Part shown: positions 31,361 through 38,913 of the stretch, piece after piece | Layout of the letters: each line of letters begins with the position of its first letter | How positions within the stretch are numbered: the stretch's first letter is position 1 | DNA from: a virus | Strand: one strand, 5' to 3' | Length of the DNA: 41,979 nucleotides | Virus record (IMG/VR): IMGVR_UViG_3300022747_000001 | Location: 64,001 to 105,979 of that record | Notes under the pieces: generated by a model | The model's database searches: none | Seen by the model: the letters and a program-made list of their open reading frames with translations, nothing else | Told to the model about the DNA's origin: nothing | Position numbers and translations under genes: made by a program

Positions 31361-31698
31361 TGCAAGAACTCGCGGATTTTGGCTTCGGTGGTCGCACCGT
31401 TGAGGCGTCGCATGGTCGGCATGCCGTCGCGCAGCTCCATCACGGTGGGCACACCGCGCACCCCGAAGGCGGCGGCCATGCCTTTGAACTCATCCACGTT
31501 GACCATGTAAAGGTGCTTGCCTTGTTCGGCAGCCACGCGCTCGAGCACGGGCTTCATGGCCTTGCAGGGGGCACACCAAGGCGCCGTCCATGCGACGTAG
31601 ACGCTTTCTTCAGGCAGGGAGTTGGACAGGTGCGTGGCGGTCATCCACGTCTCTTCGCTCCAGTTGGTCGGTTTTGGGCTTTCAGGAACTTCAGTCAT
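31357..31698 (-). CDS. Thioredoxin-like protein
   Basis: This encodes 113 residues. VAWTAPWCAPCKAMKPVLERVA contains the active site W-C42-A-P-C45, and RGVPTVMELRDG supplies the cis-Pro loop. KHLYMVNVDEFKGMAAAFGVRG is the standard central region. The N-terminal 22 residues are an extra polar leader without signal peptide, so it acts in the cytoplasm. Both ends overlap neighbours (ATGA). A phage thioredoxin may supply reductant to a phage enzyme or keep Cys-rich proteins reduced, such as the fibre with the NCNC tail; that link is speculative. Confidence 0.92.
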   Translation of the reverse strand: MTEVPESPKPTNWSEETWMTATHLSNSLPEESVYVAWTAPWCAPCKAMKPVLERVAAEQGKHLYMVNVDEFKGMAAAFGVRGVPTVMELRDGMPTMRRLNGATTEAKIREFLQ

Positions 31699-32342
31699 TC
31701 TTCAATCTTTCGGATAATCTCGATCTTTTCGCGATAACGCTTCTCGATGTAAAGGTTCGGCGCCAGGTCATCCACCATGTCGGTGTGAGTGGTGGCCACC
31801 ATCAGGGTTGCGCCCAGCTTGCGGGCGGTTTTTTGCAGGTTGAACGCGATCACCTTGGCGGTGACACGATCCAGCACTGCGAGGAACTCGTCAGCCACCC
31901 AGACCTGCGCTCCCGACTCGATCAGCTTTGCCAGCTTGAAGCGGTAGCGCTGACCATCAGACAGCTCTTGTGGCTTGCGCACAAACAGGTATGCGTCGTT
32001 CAGACCCGCAATCGACAGCAGGTTCAGCGCGTCAGCGGTGGTCTTGCCGATCTGGTCGATGATCGGCTTGGTGGCATCCAGCGCGATCTCGTCGATGTCC
32101 GAAACTTGTATATGTTTTTCGGACATCTGAGCCTTCAGCTCGCGCAGGGCCAGCGACTTACCTGAACCGGACTGGCCCGTGATGTAGACAACATCGCCCT
32201 GCATGACTTCCAGGGGCTGATTGTCGAATATCACGAATTCCTTATCGTTCAGGCCCAGGCCGAAGGCTTCAGCCACCTCCAGCACGCGGTCGGTACGCTC
32301 CACGGTGGCCGTGAAGCGCTTATCGAGGACATAGACGCTCAT
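31695..32342 (-). CDS. Stand-alone ABC-type ATPase (COG2401-like)
   Basis: The protein has 215 residues from ATG 32342, overlapping the upstream TGA. Walker A is GQSGSGKS (56-63), the signature LSDGQ (127-131), Walker B VWVADEF (148-153) and the switch His H186 (ATTHTD), so all ABC motifs are complete. There is no membrane domain, and it is not a transporter by itself. It matches the ATPase half of COG2401, usually fused to an acetyltransferase-like domain; the GNAT-like protein is encoded four genes downstream. It probably acts on DNA or a ribonucleoprotein, but the role is not established. Confidence 0.85.
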   Translation of the reverse strand: MSVYVLDKRFTATVERTDRVLEVAEAFGLGLNDKEFVIFDNQPLEVMQGDVVYITGQSGSGKSLALRELKAQMSEKHIQVSDIDEIALDATKPIIDQIGKTTADALNLLSIAGLNDAYLFVRKPQELSDGQRYRFKLAKLIESGAQVWVADEFLAVLDRVTAKVIAFNLQKTARKLGATLMVATTHTDMVDDLAPNLYIEKRYREKIEIIRKIEE

Positions 32343-32473
32343 GGGTGGCCGTCTCCCCACAGCGAGAGCTGGATGATCTTGAAGACGACCCAGCCGGTGA
32401 AGAACGACATGAGGATGCCTGGCGTGGCCAGGATGAACAGGATGACAAATTGCCACAGTGCAAGGTGAATCAT
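32339..32473 (-). CDS. Very small membrane protein, 44 residues
   Basis: The ATG at 32473 overlaps the TGA of the upstream gene by 4 nt. The sequence MIHLALWQFVILFILATPGI continues LMSFFTGWVVFKIIQLSLWG, giving one long or two short membrane helices. There is no known family. Overlaps on both sides support it as real. Confidence 0.6.
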   Translation of the reverse strand: MIHLALWQFVILFILATPGILMSFFTGWVVFKIIQLSLWGDGHP

Positions 32474-32838
32474 TCTTCGTCCTTTTTGTTGGCGCTCTTC
32501 AGAGCGCGAAGTTGCTTGACAAACCAATTCACGACTTTCGGGTTGGACATCCACATCTCCACCAACCCGTTCGTGTGTTGCGTGGTGATGTGCTCTTCCA
32601 GAGCACCGTCATCCACTCCGTAGACCCAGTTGATTGCATGGGTCAATTCGTGCTGCACCACGTTCACGGCGCGTTGCAGCGGAAGGCTCTCGTCCAGGTA
32701 AACGCGGAACTTCTCGAAGTCCGTGATGCCGTCGCAGCCCTCCAGATCAGGCGAGTCCGTCTTGTTGGAGACGATCACGCGAAACGTGTACTGGCCGATC
32801 TTCACGCGGCGCGGCAAGCCTGTATATACATCACTCAT
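32470..32838 (-). CDS. HExxH metallopeptidase-like protein
   Basis: This encodes 122 residues. H63-E-L-T-H67 in NVVQHELTHAINWVYG is a zinc-peptidase motif, with EEHITTQHTNGLVEMW further on supplying a possible third ligand. A beta-rich N-terminal part (VKIGQYTFRVIVSN) precedes it. Small phage proteins of this kind resemble the ImmA/SprT-like zincins; the substrate is unknown. It overlaps both neighbours by 4 nt. A palindrome-like CATCA-CTCA-TGACT covers its start codon. Confidence 0.8.
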   Translation of the reverse strand: MSDVYTGLPRRVKIGQYTFRVIVSNKTDSPDLEGCDGITDFEKFRVYLDESLPLQRAVNVVQHELTHAINWVYGVDDGALEEHITTQHTNGLVEMWMSNPKVVNWFVKQLRALKSANKKDEE

Positions 32839-33500
32839 GACTTAACCTCTGGCGCAGCCATAACCGTTTTGATGAATTTCACGAAGGCATCGGCACCCGT
32901 GCAGCCCATGTCGGCCTCCACTTGCGCCATGAATCGAGCGACGTGGCGCTCGTCTTTGCCGGCGATCGCTTTAAAGCCCAGAGCCTTGTCGATCTTGACC
33001 TCGCGGTTGTCGACCTCCTCGACCTTTTTGGCGCTCTCCTCGGCCTGTTTGTTGACCTCCACCTCAATGTCTTCCACGAACGCATCGGTGTTGAAGTCGC
33101 CCAGATCGGCGGCCAGAAAGTCCAGCTCCTTGGCATCGAAGATGCCGTCCAGATCAAAGTCCAGATCGGCCAGCTCCTTTTGCAGCAACGCGCTGTCGAT
33201 GTCGGACAGGGCCACACGGTTATCCGCCAGGCGATAGGCTCGTTGCGCGTCCGCCGACAGGTTGGTGATGACCTTGACCGGCACCTCATCGGCTTTCAGA
33301 CCGAGCTTCAGGGCAGCCAGGCGGCGACCGTGGCCCGCCAGAATCACGCCGTCTTCGTTGACCACGATCGGATTGCCGACCCAGCCAAACTCTTTGATCG
33401 ACTTGGCGATCTTGTCGATCTGCTTGGCGTCGTGAATCTTGGCGTTCAGCTCATAGGGCTGAATGTTCTCGATTGTCCATGTCGTCTTACTCATTGGCAT
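32835..33500 (-). CDS. ParB/Srx-fold protein 2
   Basis: The protein has 221 residues. The ParB N-terminal domain is seen as IENIQPYELNAKIHDAKQIDKIAKSIKEFGWVGNPIVV, ILAGHGRRLAALKLGL (ParB box variant GHGRR) and VPVKVI. A long acidic helical region follows, and the C-terminus is a small helical domain (ERHVARFMAQVEADMGCTGADAF). Phage ParB-like proteins can be nucleases, CTPases or methyltransferase partners. It is paired with a second ParB-like gene 190 nt upstream. The start could also be the Met at 33494. Confidence 0.85.
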   Translation of the reverse strand: MPMSKTTWTIENIQPYELNAKIHDAKQIDKIAKSIKEFGWVGNPIVVNEDGVILAGHGRRLAALKLGLKADEVPVKVITNLSADAQRAYRLADNRVALSDIDSALLQKELADLDFDLDGIFDAKELDFLAADLGDFNTDAFVEDIEVEVNKQAEESAKKVEEVDNREVKIDKALGFKAIAGKDERHVARFMAQVEADMGCTGADAFVKFIKTVMAAPEVKS

Positions 33501-33684
33501 TACCCCAGTATTCTTTGAACTGCTCGATCGTCATGTCCTCGGTTTCCGTATCGTGCAGGCTGTCTTCGTCGAAATCGTCATACGGCTCGAAGTTATCGGC
33601 GTCCTCACAGTCTTCGCACTGCTCGGGGTCGTACTTGCGGTTCACGCAGGAGTCGCATTCGTCATAAGGGTCTTCAGCCTTCAC
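33487..33684 (-). CDS. Small acidic Cys-rich protein (possible zinc ribbon)
   Basis: I place the start at the GTG at 33684, right after the TGA of the ParB gene; ATG codons further upstream (33723, 33732) would overlap ParB more. The about 65-residue product has ECDSCVNRKYDPEQCEDCED, i.e. CxxC...CxxC, a probable zinc knuckle, and a very acidic remainder (NFEPYDDFDEDSLHDTETED). It ends inside the start of ParB 2. Function unknown; the acidic charge suggests DNA mimicry or protein contact. The start is uncertain. Confidence 0.6.
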   Translation of the reverse strand: MKAEDPYDECDSCVNRKYDPEQCEDCEDADNFEPYDDFDEDSLHDTETEDMTIEQFKEYWGNANE

Positions 33685-33685
33685 G

Positions 33686-34342
33686 TCAGCCGTCTTTCTG
33701 CGTGAGCAAATGGACAAGGGCATTACCGGCATTAGAAAGTGAATCTTCATCGGTGAAACGCTGCTCTTTCATGGTCTTTTCGATCATGTCGGTGATGGCG
33801 CCCACGTCATCGACAGGCACCTTGAATCGCATGATCTGGTGGGTTTGCGGGGGCTTGACTGCCGGCGTCACGGGGTTTTCAACATCGTCCGGTAGATCAA
33901 GGTCATCCAGCGATATATTCACTGACGAGAAGATTGATGCGAAGTCGCTCTCGGAGTACGGCATGAAGGAGGACAGCTCATCGGCCTGGACACCCAGTCC
34001 GTCGAGCAGTTGAGCCAGCTGGAGGGTGTCATCGGCGCCGTAGCGTCCGTTGTCCACCAGACCGATCTCTTTGGCCTTCTTGTCAGAAATGCGGCCCAGA
34101 TTGACCACAGGAACTTCAGGATGACCCAACGCTCGCGCAGCATCCCAACGGTGCTCACCGCCAATGATTTGCAGCTTGCCGTCGACTTCGCGCACGACGA
34201 TCGGTTTGAACATGCCAAAGCGCTTGACGCTTTCCTCGAGCTTTTGCTGGTTCTCCGGCGACACGATGTTCGTGTTCCAGGGGTTCGGTGCAAGCGTGCT
34301 CGGGTCAAGCATCTCCACTTTGATCTTGTTCGGTGTAGTCAT
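33686..34342 (-). CDS. ParB-like protein 1
   Basis: The protein has 218 residues. VEMLDPSTLAPNPWNTNIVSPENQQKLEESV and KPIVVREVDGKLQIIGGEHRWDAARALGHPEVPVV form a typical ParB N-terminal domain with box GGEHRW. A helical part follows (LVDNGRYGADDTLQLAQLLDGL), then an acidic Pro-rich linker and a C-terminal alpha/beta tail (FKVPVDDVGAITDMIEKTM). It is the first gene of the leftward operon, 60 nt from the divergent helicase gene, and likely highly expressed early. Confidence 0.88.
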   Translation of the reverse strand: MTTPNKIKVEMLDPSTLAPNPWNTNIVSPENQQKLEESVKRFGMFKPIVVREVDGKLQIIGGEHRWDAARALGHPEVPVVNLGRISDKKAKEIGLVDNGRYGADDTLQLAQLLDGLGVQADELSSFMPYSESDFASIFSSVNISLDDLDLPDDVENPVTPAVKPPQTHQIMRFKVPVDDVGAITDMIEKTMKEQRFTDEDSLSNAGNALVHLLTQKDG

Positions 34343-34404
34343 AGCGCTAGATAAGTCATCAGTGACTGGACTATAATCCTTATATAAGAACTTGGCAAGA
34401 GCCT
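34343..34404. promoter_or_regulatory. Divergent promoter region with one shared exact operator
   Basis: Leftward promoter: TTGCCA (34398-34393), a 17-bp spacer and TATAGT (34375-34370). Rightward: TATAAT (34372-34377), with no good -35. The exact palindrome AGTCATCAGTGACT (34354-34367) lies just downstream of the leftward -10 and 4 nt upstream of the rightward -10. A protein bound there could repress the leftward operon and activate the helicase promoter. Confidence 0.7.
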
Positions 34405-35964
34405 ATGACCATGAATTTGAACGAATCAGTGACAATCGCCCACAACGCGACGGTGGCCAAACTGCATGAGCCTTCTCGCGCCGTGAAGTTGAAGGTGCAA
34501 GCGCTGCTCTCCTATAAGGTTGAGGGCGCCGAGCACACCGGAGCGTTCAAAACCGGCAACTGGGACGGGCGCAGTTCGTTCTTTGACTTTCGCACCGGCA
34601 CGTTCCCCGCTGGCTTTGTGAACTACGTGACGGGCAACCTCACGCGTGCGGGTCACAAGATCAATCGCGTGCGCAAGCCGCTGCCGCTGCCGCTTGGCCC
34701 TGACCGCCCTGTCGTGGACGCGTTTCCCGAAGACCCGCGCTACGACTACCAGATGGACACGGTGGACCGCCTGGTCAAGCATGGCTCGATGATTGCGCAG
34801 GTGGCCACAGGTGGCGGTAAGTCGCGCATTGCACGCCTGGCCTTCATGCGCATCAACCGCCCCACCCTCTTTCTGACCACGCGCGGCATCCTCATGTACC
34901 AGATGAAGGAGACGTTCGAAAAAGACCTTGGCATTCCGTGCTCGGTGCTGGGCGACGGTCAGTTTGGTCACACTGACGCCAAAGGGCGCCAGTTCATCAA
35001 GAAAATGTGTGTCGGCATGGTGCAAACACTGGTGTCGCGTCTGCAAGAGGCCAATCCCGACGATTCGCCTGCCGAACAGAACCGTCAGACCGCGATCCGC
35101 AACCAGACCATCGACCTGCTGTCCAAGTTTGAGCTGGTGATCGGTGAAGAGGCGCACGAAGCGTCGGGCAACAGCTACTACGAGATTTTGCGTCACTGCA
35201 AGAACGCGCACTACCGCCTGGCCATCACCGCCACGCCGTTCATGAAGGAGGACGAAGAGTCCAACATGCGCCTGATGGCCGCGTTCGGCTCGATCGGCAT
35301 CAAGGTGTCGGAAAAGACGCTGATCGAGCGTGGCATCTTGGCCAAGCCGATCTTCAAGATCATCAAGCTCAAGGACAAGCCGGCCGGTCTGATGCGTGGC
35401 ACACCGTGGCAAGGTGCCTATCGACTGGGCATCGTGAATAATCTTGAGCGCAACACTCAGGTATGCAACGAAGCCGAGCGAGCTGCCTCCAATGGCATGT
35501 CGACCATGATCCTGATCCAGCAAAAAGCGCACGGGCACAAGCTGGTGGAGATGCTGGATGCGCGGGGCGTGCGTGCGGTGTTCATCGACGGGGACAACAA
35601 CCAGACTGAGCGCAAGGAAGCGCTGGCCAAGCTCGCCAATGGTGTCATTGACGTGCTGATCGGCTCGACCATCTTGGATGTCGGTGTGGACGTGCCGGCG
35701 GTCGGCATGGTCATCCTGGCGGGTGGGGGCAAGGCCGAGGTTGCGCTGCGTCAGCGCATCGGTCGCGGTCTTCGTGCCAAGAAGTCTGGCCCGAACATCG
35801 CCTTGATCGTGGATTTCTTCGATGAGCACAACCGCTACCTGAAAGACCACTCGATCCAGCGCCTGTCGATCATTCGGGACACCGAGGGGTTCGGCGAGAA
35901 CATCCTGCCGGACGGTCATGACTTCGACTACGACGCACTGGGGCTGAAGAAGTTGGCAGCATAA
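34405..35964 (+). CDS. UvsW-like superfamily 2 DNA helicase
   Basis: The protein has 519 residues. Motif I is ATGGGKS (134-140), motif II EEAH (248-251, Glu in place of the usual Asp), motif III AITATPF, and motif VI QRIGRGLRA (near 452), with IGSTILDVGVDVP as motif V. The N-terminal 100 residues (FKTGNWDGRSSFFDF) match the T4 UvsW N-terminal region. UvsW-type helicases remodel R-loops and stalled forks, switching replication from origin- to recombination-dependent. It is the first rightward gene. The Asp to Glu change in motif II is conservative. Confidence 0.93.
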   Translation: MTMNLNESVTIAHNATVAKLHEPSRAVKLKVQALLSYKVEGAEHTGAFKTGNWDGRSSFFDFRTGTFPAGFVNYVTGNLTRAGHKINRVRKPLPLPLGPDRPVVDAFPEDPRYDYQMDTVDRLVKHGSMIAQVATGGGKSRIARLAFMRINRPTLFLTTRGILMYQMKETFEKDLGIPCSVLGDGQFGHTDAKGRQFIKKMCVGMVQTLVSRLQEANPDDSPAEQNRQTAIRNQTIDLLSKFELVIGEEAHEASGNSYYEILRHCKNAHYRLAITATPFMKEDEESNMRLMAAFGSIGIKVSEKTLIERGILAKPIFKIIKLKDKPAGLMRGTPWQGAYRLGIVNNLERNTQVCNEAERAASNGMSTMILIQQKAHGHKLVEMLDARGVRAVFIDGDNNQTERKEALAKLANGVIDVLIGSTILDVGVDVPAVGMVILAGGGKAEVALRQRIGRGLRAKKSGPNIALIVDFFDEHNRYLKDHSIQRLSIIRDTEGFGENILPDGHDFDYDALGLKKLAA

Positions 35965-36000
35965 GTCACAGGTGACAAACTGGCAAGGTTCCGATATAGT
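35964..36000 (+). promoter_or_regulatory. Promoter for the rightward small-gene operon with overlapping operator
   Basis: AGTCA-CAGG-TGACA (35964-35977; 9 of 10) ends in GTGACA (35972-35977), a -35. After a 17-bp spacer comes TATAGT (35995-36000). The next gene starts at 36027 with an AGGGA ribosome site. Confidence 0.7.
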
Positions 36001-36026
36001 GCGAAAAAACAACAGGGAACCGCTCC

Positions 36027-36224
36027 ATGAATCACGCCACCGCGCTCAACATCGCCATCATTCTCATTGTTGCTTTTGCACTGGTCTTGACCAGTGACGC
36101 CACAGTGCTTTTGGCTCTGATGTTTTTGAAGGATATGCCGTATGGACTCTTGACGATGGAAGATGACGAGGACGACGAGTCAAAACCCATTGGATTTGTT
36201 CACCACGAAGAAAAACCGAAATAA
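36027..36224 (+). CDS. Small membrane protein with acidic tail
   Basis: This encodes 65 residues. One long hydrophobic segment (ALNIAIILIVAFALVLTS, continuing ATVLLALMFL) is followed by an acidic cytoplasmic-type tail (MEDDEDDESKP...HHEEKPK). It is monocistronic: promoter at 35972-36000 and terminator at 36263. Function unknown. Early single-gene membrane proteins in phages sometimes block superinfection or alter the host envelope, but nothing here shows that. Confidence 0.7.
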   Translation: MNHATALNIAIILIVAFALVLTSDATVLLALMFLKDMPYGLLTMEDDEDDESKPIGFVHHEEKPK

Positions 36225-36262
36225 TCGCGTATACTTCACACAACGGATTTACCTCCTGGACC

Positions 36263-36287
36263 GCCCCCTACTCGGGGGCTTTTTTTT
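36263..36287 (+). terminator. Rho-independent terminator
   Basis: GCCCCC-TACTC-GGGGGC (6-bp GC stem) is followed by eight T. It ends the 36027-36224 unit. Confidence 0.9.
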
Positions 36288-36361
36288 CGTCCCTGAGTTT
36301 TTGTATAAGTTTTCGATATACTGAAGACTCACTATCAATTTTGATCTCAACGGAGCACATC

Positions 36362-36640
36362 ATGGTTCAACACGAGAAACGTCTCGCCATTCTTCTTCAC
36401 CCGCCAGTCCAGCAGCGCGTGGCTGTCATTGCCCGCGAACACAAGCTCTCCCAGAGCGAAGTCATCGAAGTGCTGGTCGATCTGGCCAACACCACCCCCA
36501 ACATCGCCGAGTTGTTCGCCACCAAGCGCGAATCCAAGGTCAACGGGCGCACCGGCAAGACCGCGCTGCTCAAAAAGCTCTCCAAGCTGTCGGCTGAAGA
36601 CCTGGCGGCGCTGGCCATGCAGTTGGAGGCACAAAAATGA
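36362..36640 (+). CDS. Possible ribbon-helix-helix DNA-binding protein
   Basis: This encodes 92 residues. The ATG at 36362 has GGAG upstream, and I prefer it over a TTG at 36341. KRLAILLHPPVQQRVAVIAREHKLSQSEVIEVLVDLA looks like a strand followed by two helices with the SxSEVI turn of ribbon-helix-helix proteins. The C-terminal half (KLSKLSAEDLAALAMQLEAQ) is a second helical unit, after a basic linker (KRESKVNGRTGK). A small DNA-binding repressor or antirepressor role is plausible. It is the first gene of the coupled rightward chain and the second candidate for binding the AGTCA-N4-TGACT sites. Confidence 0.6.
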   Translation: MVQHEKRLAILLHPPVQQRVAVIAREHKLSQSEVIEVLVDLANTTPNIAELFATKRESKVNGRTGKTALLKKLSKLSAEDLAALAMQLEAQK

Positions 36641-36822
36641 GTGCTTTCGATCTCTTCCTTCTTGCCATCTGGGTGTGGTTCTGTCTGGTGTTCGTCCCCA
36701 ACCGCCCGATGCAAAGCGCCCTCTTTCTCATTCCCGTCATCACGATCGGACTGGTCGGCACCCTGTGCGAGTACGTCTGCAACCGGCTCACGCAGCTGAT
36801 TCACGGCACAGGAGAGTGGTGA
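36637..36822 (+). CDS. Small membrane protein, 61 residues
   Basis: The ATG overlaps the previous TGA (ATGA). Two hydrophobic segments are seen at residues 3-20 (AFDLFLLAIWVWFCLVFV) and 28-45 (ALFLIPVITIGLVGTLCE). It ends G-E-W-stop, where the bases GGAGAGTGGTGATG serve as ribosome site and start of the next gene. Function unknown. Confidence 0.65.
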   Translation: MSAFDLFLLAIWVWFCLVFVPNRPMQSALFLIPVITIGLVGTLCEYVCNRLTQLIHGTGEW

Positions 36823-37253
36823 TGGAGCAAAAGAACCCCTATCAGGCCGAGCTGGAGCTGCTCATCAAGCTGATTCGCCGCGTGCATGGCGCCAAAGGGC
36901 GCTACCACACGCAGTTGGCCATGTGCGACCTGTTCGACGCCGTAGCGCTGCCGAACCAGCGTCCTGGCCAGGAAGACCCCGTTCTTGCTGTGAAATCAGT
37001 CACGAATGACGAAGACCCCTGCCCTAACTGTCAAAAAGGCAGCGTTTGCCGCACGCCCAGCTGCGGTCGCTTGCGTCTGAACCGTGTGGAAGCGCCCTTG
37101 AGTCAACCCGTCGTCTGGACACCGGAAGCCAAGAGTCGGCTCAAGGAAAAGCTGGAGCAGCAACTCTTCTTTGGCAACCGCGTTCGAGCTGCCCTGATCG
37201 ACCCACATGAGGCACTGACCTTCTACGAACTCCCCCAGAAAGACCAAGCATGA
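36822..37253 (+). CDS. Protein with a short Cys cluster, function unknown
   Basis: The 143-residue product starts at the ATG at 36822 (TGATG overlap). The N-terminal helices (AELELLIKLIRRVHGAKGRYHTQLAM) resemble a small phage helical domain. DPCPNCQKGSVCRTPSCG near residue 70 is a likely zinc-binding cluster. The C-terminal half is helical (KSRLKEKLEQQLFFGNRVRAAL). One palindrome copy (36998-37011, 9 of 10) lies inside the gene. Not recognised. Confidence 0.65.
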   Translation: MEQKNPYQAELELLIKLIRRVHGAKGRYHTQLAMCDLFDAVALPNQRPGQEDPVLAVKSVTNDEDPCPNCQKGSVCRTPSCGRLRLNRVEAPLSQPVVWTPEAKSRLKEKLEQQLFFGNRVRAALIDPHEALTFYELPQKDQA

Positions 37254-37483
37254 CCCACATCCACAAACCCATGATTTATCTGATCGAGGCATGGTCGGCC
37301 ACCTACTTTCTGACGCACCTGTGGGAGTGCGTGCGTGACGAGAAGTTCGAAGCCGCCATGACCGCGCAGTTCCTGTACCTCGATCACCGTGACAACGCCA
37401 ATGAAGCGATGGCCACGATGACGCCCGAAGAGCACGCCACGCTCGAGGGGATGGTGTCGATCGCCGATGGAGAAACCGCATGA
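37250..37483 (+). CDS. Small hypothetical protein, 77 residues
   Basis: It overlaps both neighbours by 4 nt (ATGA). The product (MTHIHKPMIYLIEAWSATYF...) has an N-terminal amphipathic helix and a C-terminal part with MTPEEHATLEGMVSIAD. No motif is recognised; coupling supports expression. Confidence 0.6.
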   Translation: MTHIHKPMIYLIEAWSATYFLTHLWECVRDEKFEAAMTAQFLYLDHRDNANEAMATMTPEEHATLEGMVSIADGETA

Positions 37484-37674
37484 AAGACTTTGACTTCACC
37501 ACCCTGACCATCGGCACCACGCTCGTGTCGATCGTCATCGTTATCGCCGCCGCCTTTCTCTACACGAGTGCTCAGAACCGTGCCTTGTACCAAGAGTGTC
37601 TGAAGACCTACGAGCGCGTTGCGGCTCAAGCAAACGACCGCTACATCGGTTCAAACTTCTGTTCGAGGTACTGA
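37480..37674 (+). CDS. Small membrane-anchored protein, 64 residues
   Basis: One transmembrane helix lies near residues 11-28 (IGTTLVSIVIVIAAAFLY), followed by a polar helical tail (ALYQECLKTYERVAAQANDRY) that would face the periplasm or cytoplasm. Two Cys lie in the tail. The place and topology recall spanin-like or anchor peptides, but no lipobox is present and no partner is seen. Function unknown. Confidence 0.6.
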   Translation: MKDFDFTTLTIGTTLVSIVIVIAAAFLYTSAQNRALYQECLKTYERVAAQANDRYIGSNFCSRY

Positions 37675-37675
37675 C

Positions 37676-37972
37676 ATGCTGACCGTCGAACAAGCACGAG
37701 AGATGGGTAGGCGAGGCGCCACCGTCGACGACCACGAGCGACTCCTTTTCGAAGCGTGGATGGACGGTCACTGCTGGAAGTGCGGCCAGTGGGTTCAGTT
37801 CCCCAACGGGGAGTTCGCCTACGACGACATGACGACGCGAGTGCTTTGGGCCGCCTGGCGTGACCGCGCTGCACTTCAGAACAACTTCATCGAGGGTGTC
37901 CACAAAGGCAGCGACGGTCATCGCTACATGGTGGCTCGCGTCTCGGAAAAAGGCGAGGACGAATTCGCATGA
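37676..37972 (+). CDS. Small protein with CxxC, 98 residues
   Basis: The ATG at 37676 directly follows the previous TGA. The product begins MLTVEQAREMGRRGATVDDHE and contains HCWKCGQWVQFPNGEFAYDD, a CxxC knuckle with nearby His, then TTRVLWAAWRDRAALQN. Phage small proteins with this WxxWRDR helix are common but unnamed. It overlaps its downstream neighbour by 4 nt. Confidence 0.65.
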   Translation: MLTVEQAREMGRRGATVDDHERLLFEAWMDGHCWKCGQWVQFPNGEFAYDDMTTRVLWAAWRDRAALQNNFIEGVHKGSDGHRYMVARVSEKGEDEFA

Positions 37973-38193
37973 GTGAAACCTACTGCTGTCACAAGTGCCT
38001 GGCTCGAGGCTTTCTCACTCAGATGCTGCTGTGTCCGCTCTGCGGCAACAAGCGCTGCCCCAAAGCCACCGATCACACGCTGGCCTGCACCAATTCGAAT
38101 GAACCCAACCAGCCTGGCTCGATCTACGGGGGTCTGGAGGTCGAGGGGGCACCCGATGACGACACACCCACCACACAAGGGGAGTTGTGGTGA
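37969..38193 (+). CDS. Small zinc-finger-like protein, 74 residues
   Basis: The first 40 residues contain CCHKC...CPLCGNKRCPKATDHTLAC, three or four CxxC-type pairs typical of a zinc ribbon. The rest is a disordered acidic tail (GGLEVEGAPDDDTPTTQGELW). It ends G-E-L-W, with GGAG and the GTG of the next gene overlapping the final codons. Function unknown; likely nucleic-acid or protein binding. Confidence 0.65.
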   Translation: MSETYCCHKCLARGFLTQMLLCPLCGNKRCPKATDHTLACTNSNEPNQPGSIYGGLEVEGAPDDDTPTTQGELW

Positions 38194-38405
38194 GCCAATC
38201 GCAAGACCTCTACGTCCAATACTGCGAGCTGCGCCGCGCGTGTGGCTATGACGACTTCGGCGCGATCAGCCGGCCGGTCTGGGATGCCTGCGATCGGGAA
38301 TCGCAGCAGAACATGGTGGCTCAGATGCGAAAAGGCGCCAAAGAGGTGCAAGACGCGCTGCTTCGCCAGACTCAGTACAACCAACGCTACGGAGTGGCGT
38401 GGTGA
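38190..38405 (+). CDS. Small hypothetical protein, about 71 residues
   Basis: It starts with GTG at 38190, overlapping the previous TGA (GTGA). The product (VSQSQDLYVQYCELRRACGYDDFGAI...) is helical and ends YGVAW. GGAG sits in the last codons of the previous gene at the right distance. No family is recognised. Confidence 0.6.
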   Translation: MSQSQDLYVQYCELRRACGYDDFGAISRPVWDACDRESQQNMVAQMRKGAKEVQDALLRQTQYNQRYGVAW

Positions 38406-38605
38406 CTGCATACGAAGAATATCTGCACCTCCACTCGCAGTGCGAGTACCCCACGCCACCTGCGGGTCAGGTTGAATGGCAGTCTTGGTCGCTTGACCAC
38501 CAGCTCGGCTCCATTGGAGTGATGAAGTTCAGAATTGAGTGCGTTCTGGCTGCAAAAAAGCAGAAGGCTGACCTGTACCAAGCTCAGTTTGGAGAAGTGT
38601 GGTGA
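38402..38605 (+). CDS. Small hypothetical protein, about 67 residues
   Basis: It has a GTG start overlapping the previous stop (GTGA). The product (VTAYEEYLHLHSQCEYPTPPAGQ...) ends FGEVW; SWSLDHQLGSIGVMKFRIEC is the central part. Not recognised. It belongs to the series of coupled small genes that all end in Trp. Confidence 0.6.
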   Translation: MTAYEEYLHLHSQCEYPTPPAGQVEWQSWSLDHQLGSIGVMKFRIECVLAAKKQKADLYQAQFGEVW

Positions 38606-38913
38606 GCGAGGCGACAGCGATCAGAGAGTCCTGGCACGAAATCCAAGAGCGTCTGCTGCAATGGGGACTGCGTGAGATCGAGCACCGCAAAGAGGACTTG
38701 CTGGATCGCTCCCCACAGGGCTTGGAACGAGCCAAGCTGAACGCCAAGAAGCGCCGCCAGGCAGCCAATCTCGACATCAACGAGGCGAGCATCTGGATGA
38801 AGGCAGCTCGCACCCATCTGAAGGAGCACCAGCTCAACGCGCTGCACACCCTGAAGTCGCTGCGTCAGATGCCGCTCAAAGACGTTCCCACGACCGAAGG
38901 AGCGTTCTGGTGA
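38602..38913 (+). CDS. Small helical protein, about 103 residues
   Basis: It has a GTG start by GTGA overlap. The product is almost entirely helical (ESWHEIQERLLQWGLREIEHRKEDLLDRS, LNAKKRRQAANLDINEASIWMKAARTHLKEHQLNAL) and basic, possibly a coiled-coil or DNA-associated protein. It ends EGAFW. Not recognised. Confidence 0.6.
   Translation: MSEATAIRESWHEIQERLLQWGLREIEHRKEDLLDRSPQGLERAKLNAKKRRQAANLDINEASIWMKAARTHLKEHQLNALHTLKSLRQMPLKDVPTTEGAFW

Noticed and set aside
34426-36012. Long minus-strand open frame opposite the helicase
   Set aside because: The plus-strand frame has all helicase motifs; the opposite frame is compositionally typical of a shadow.
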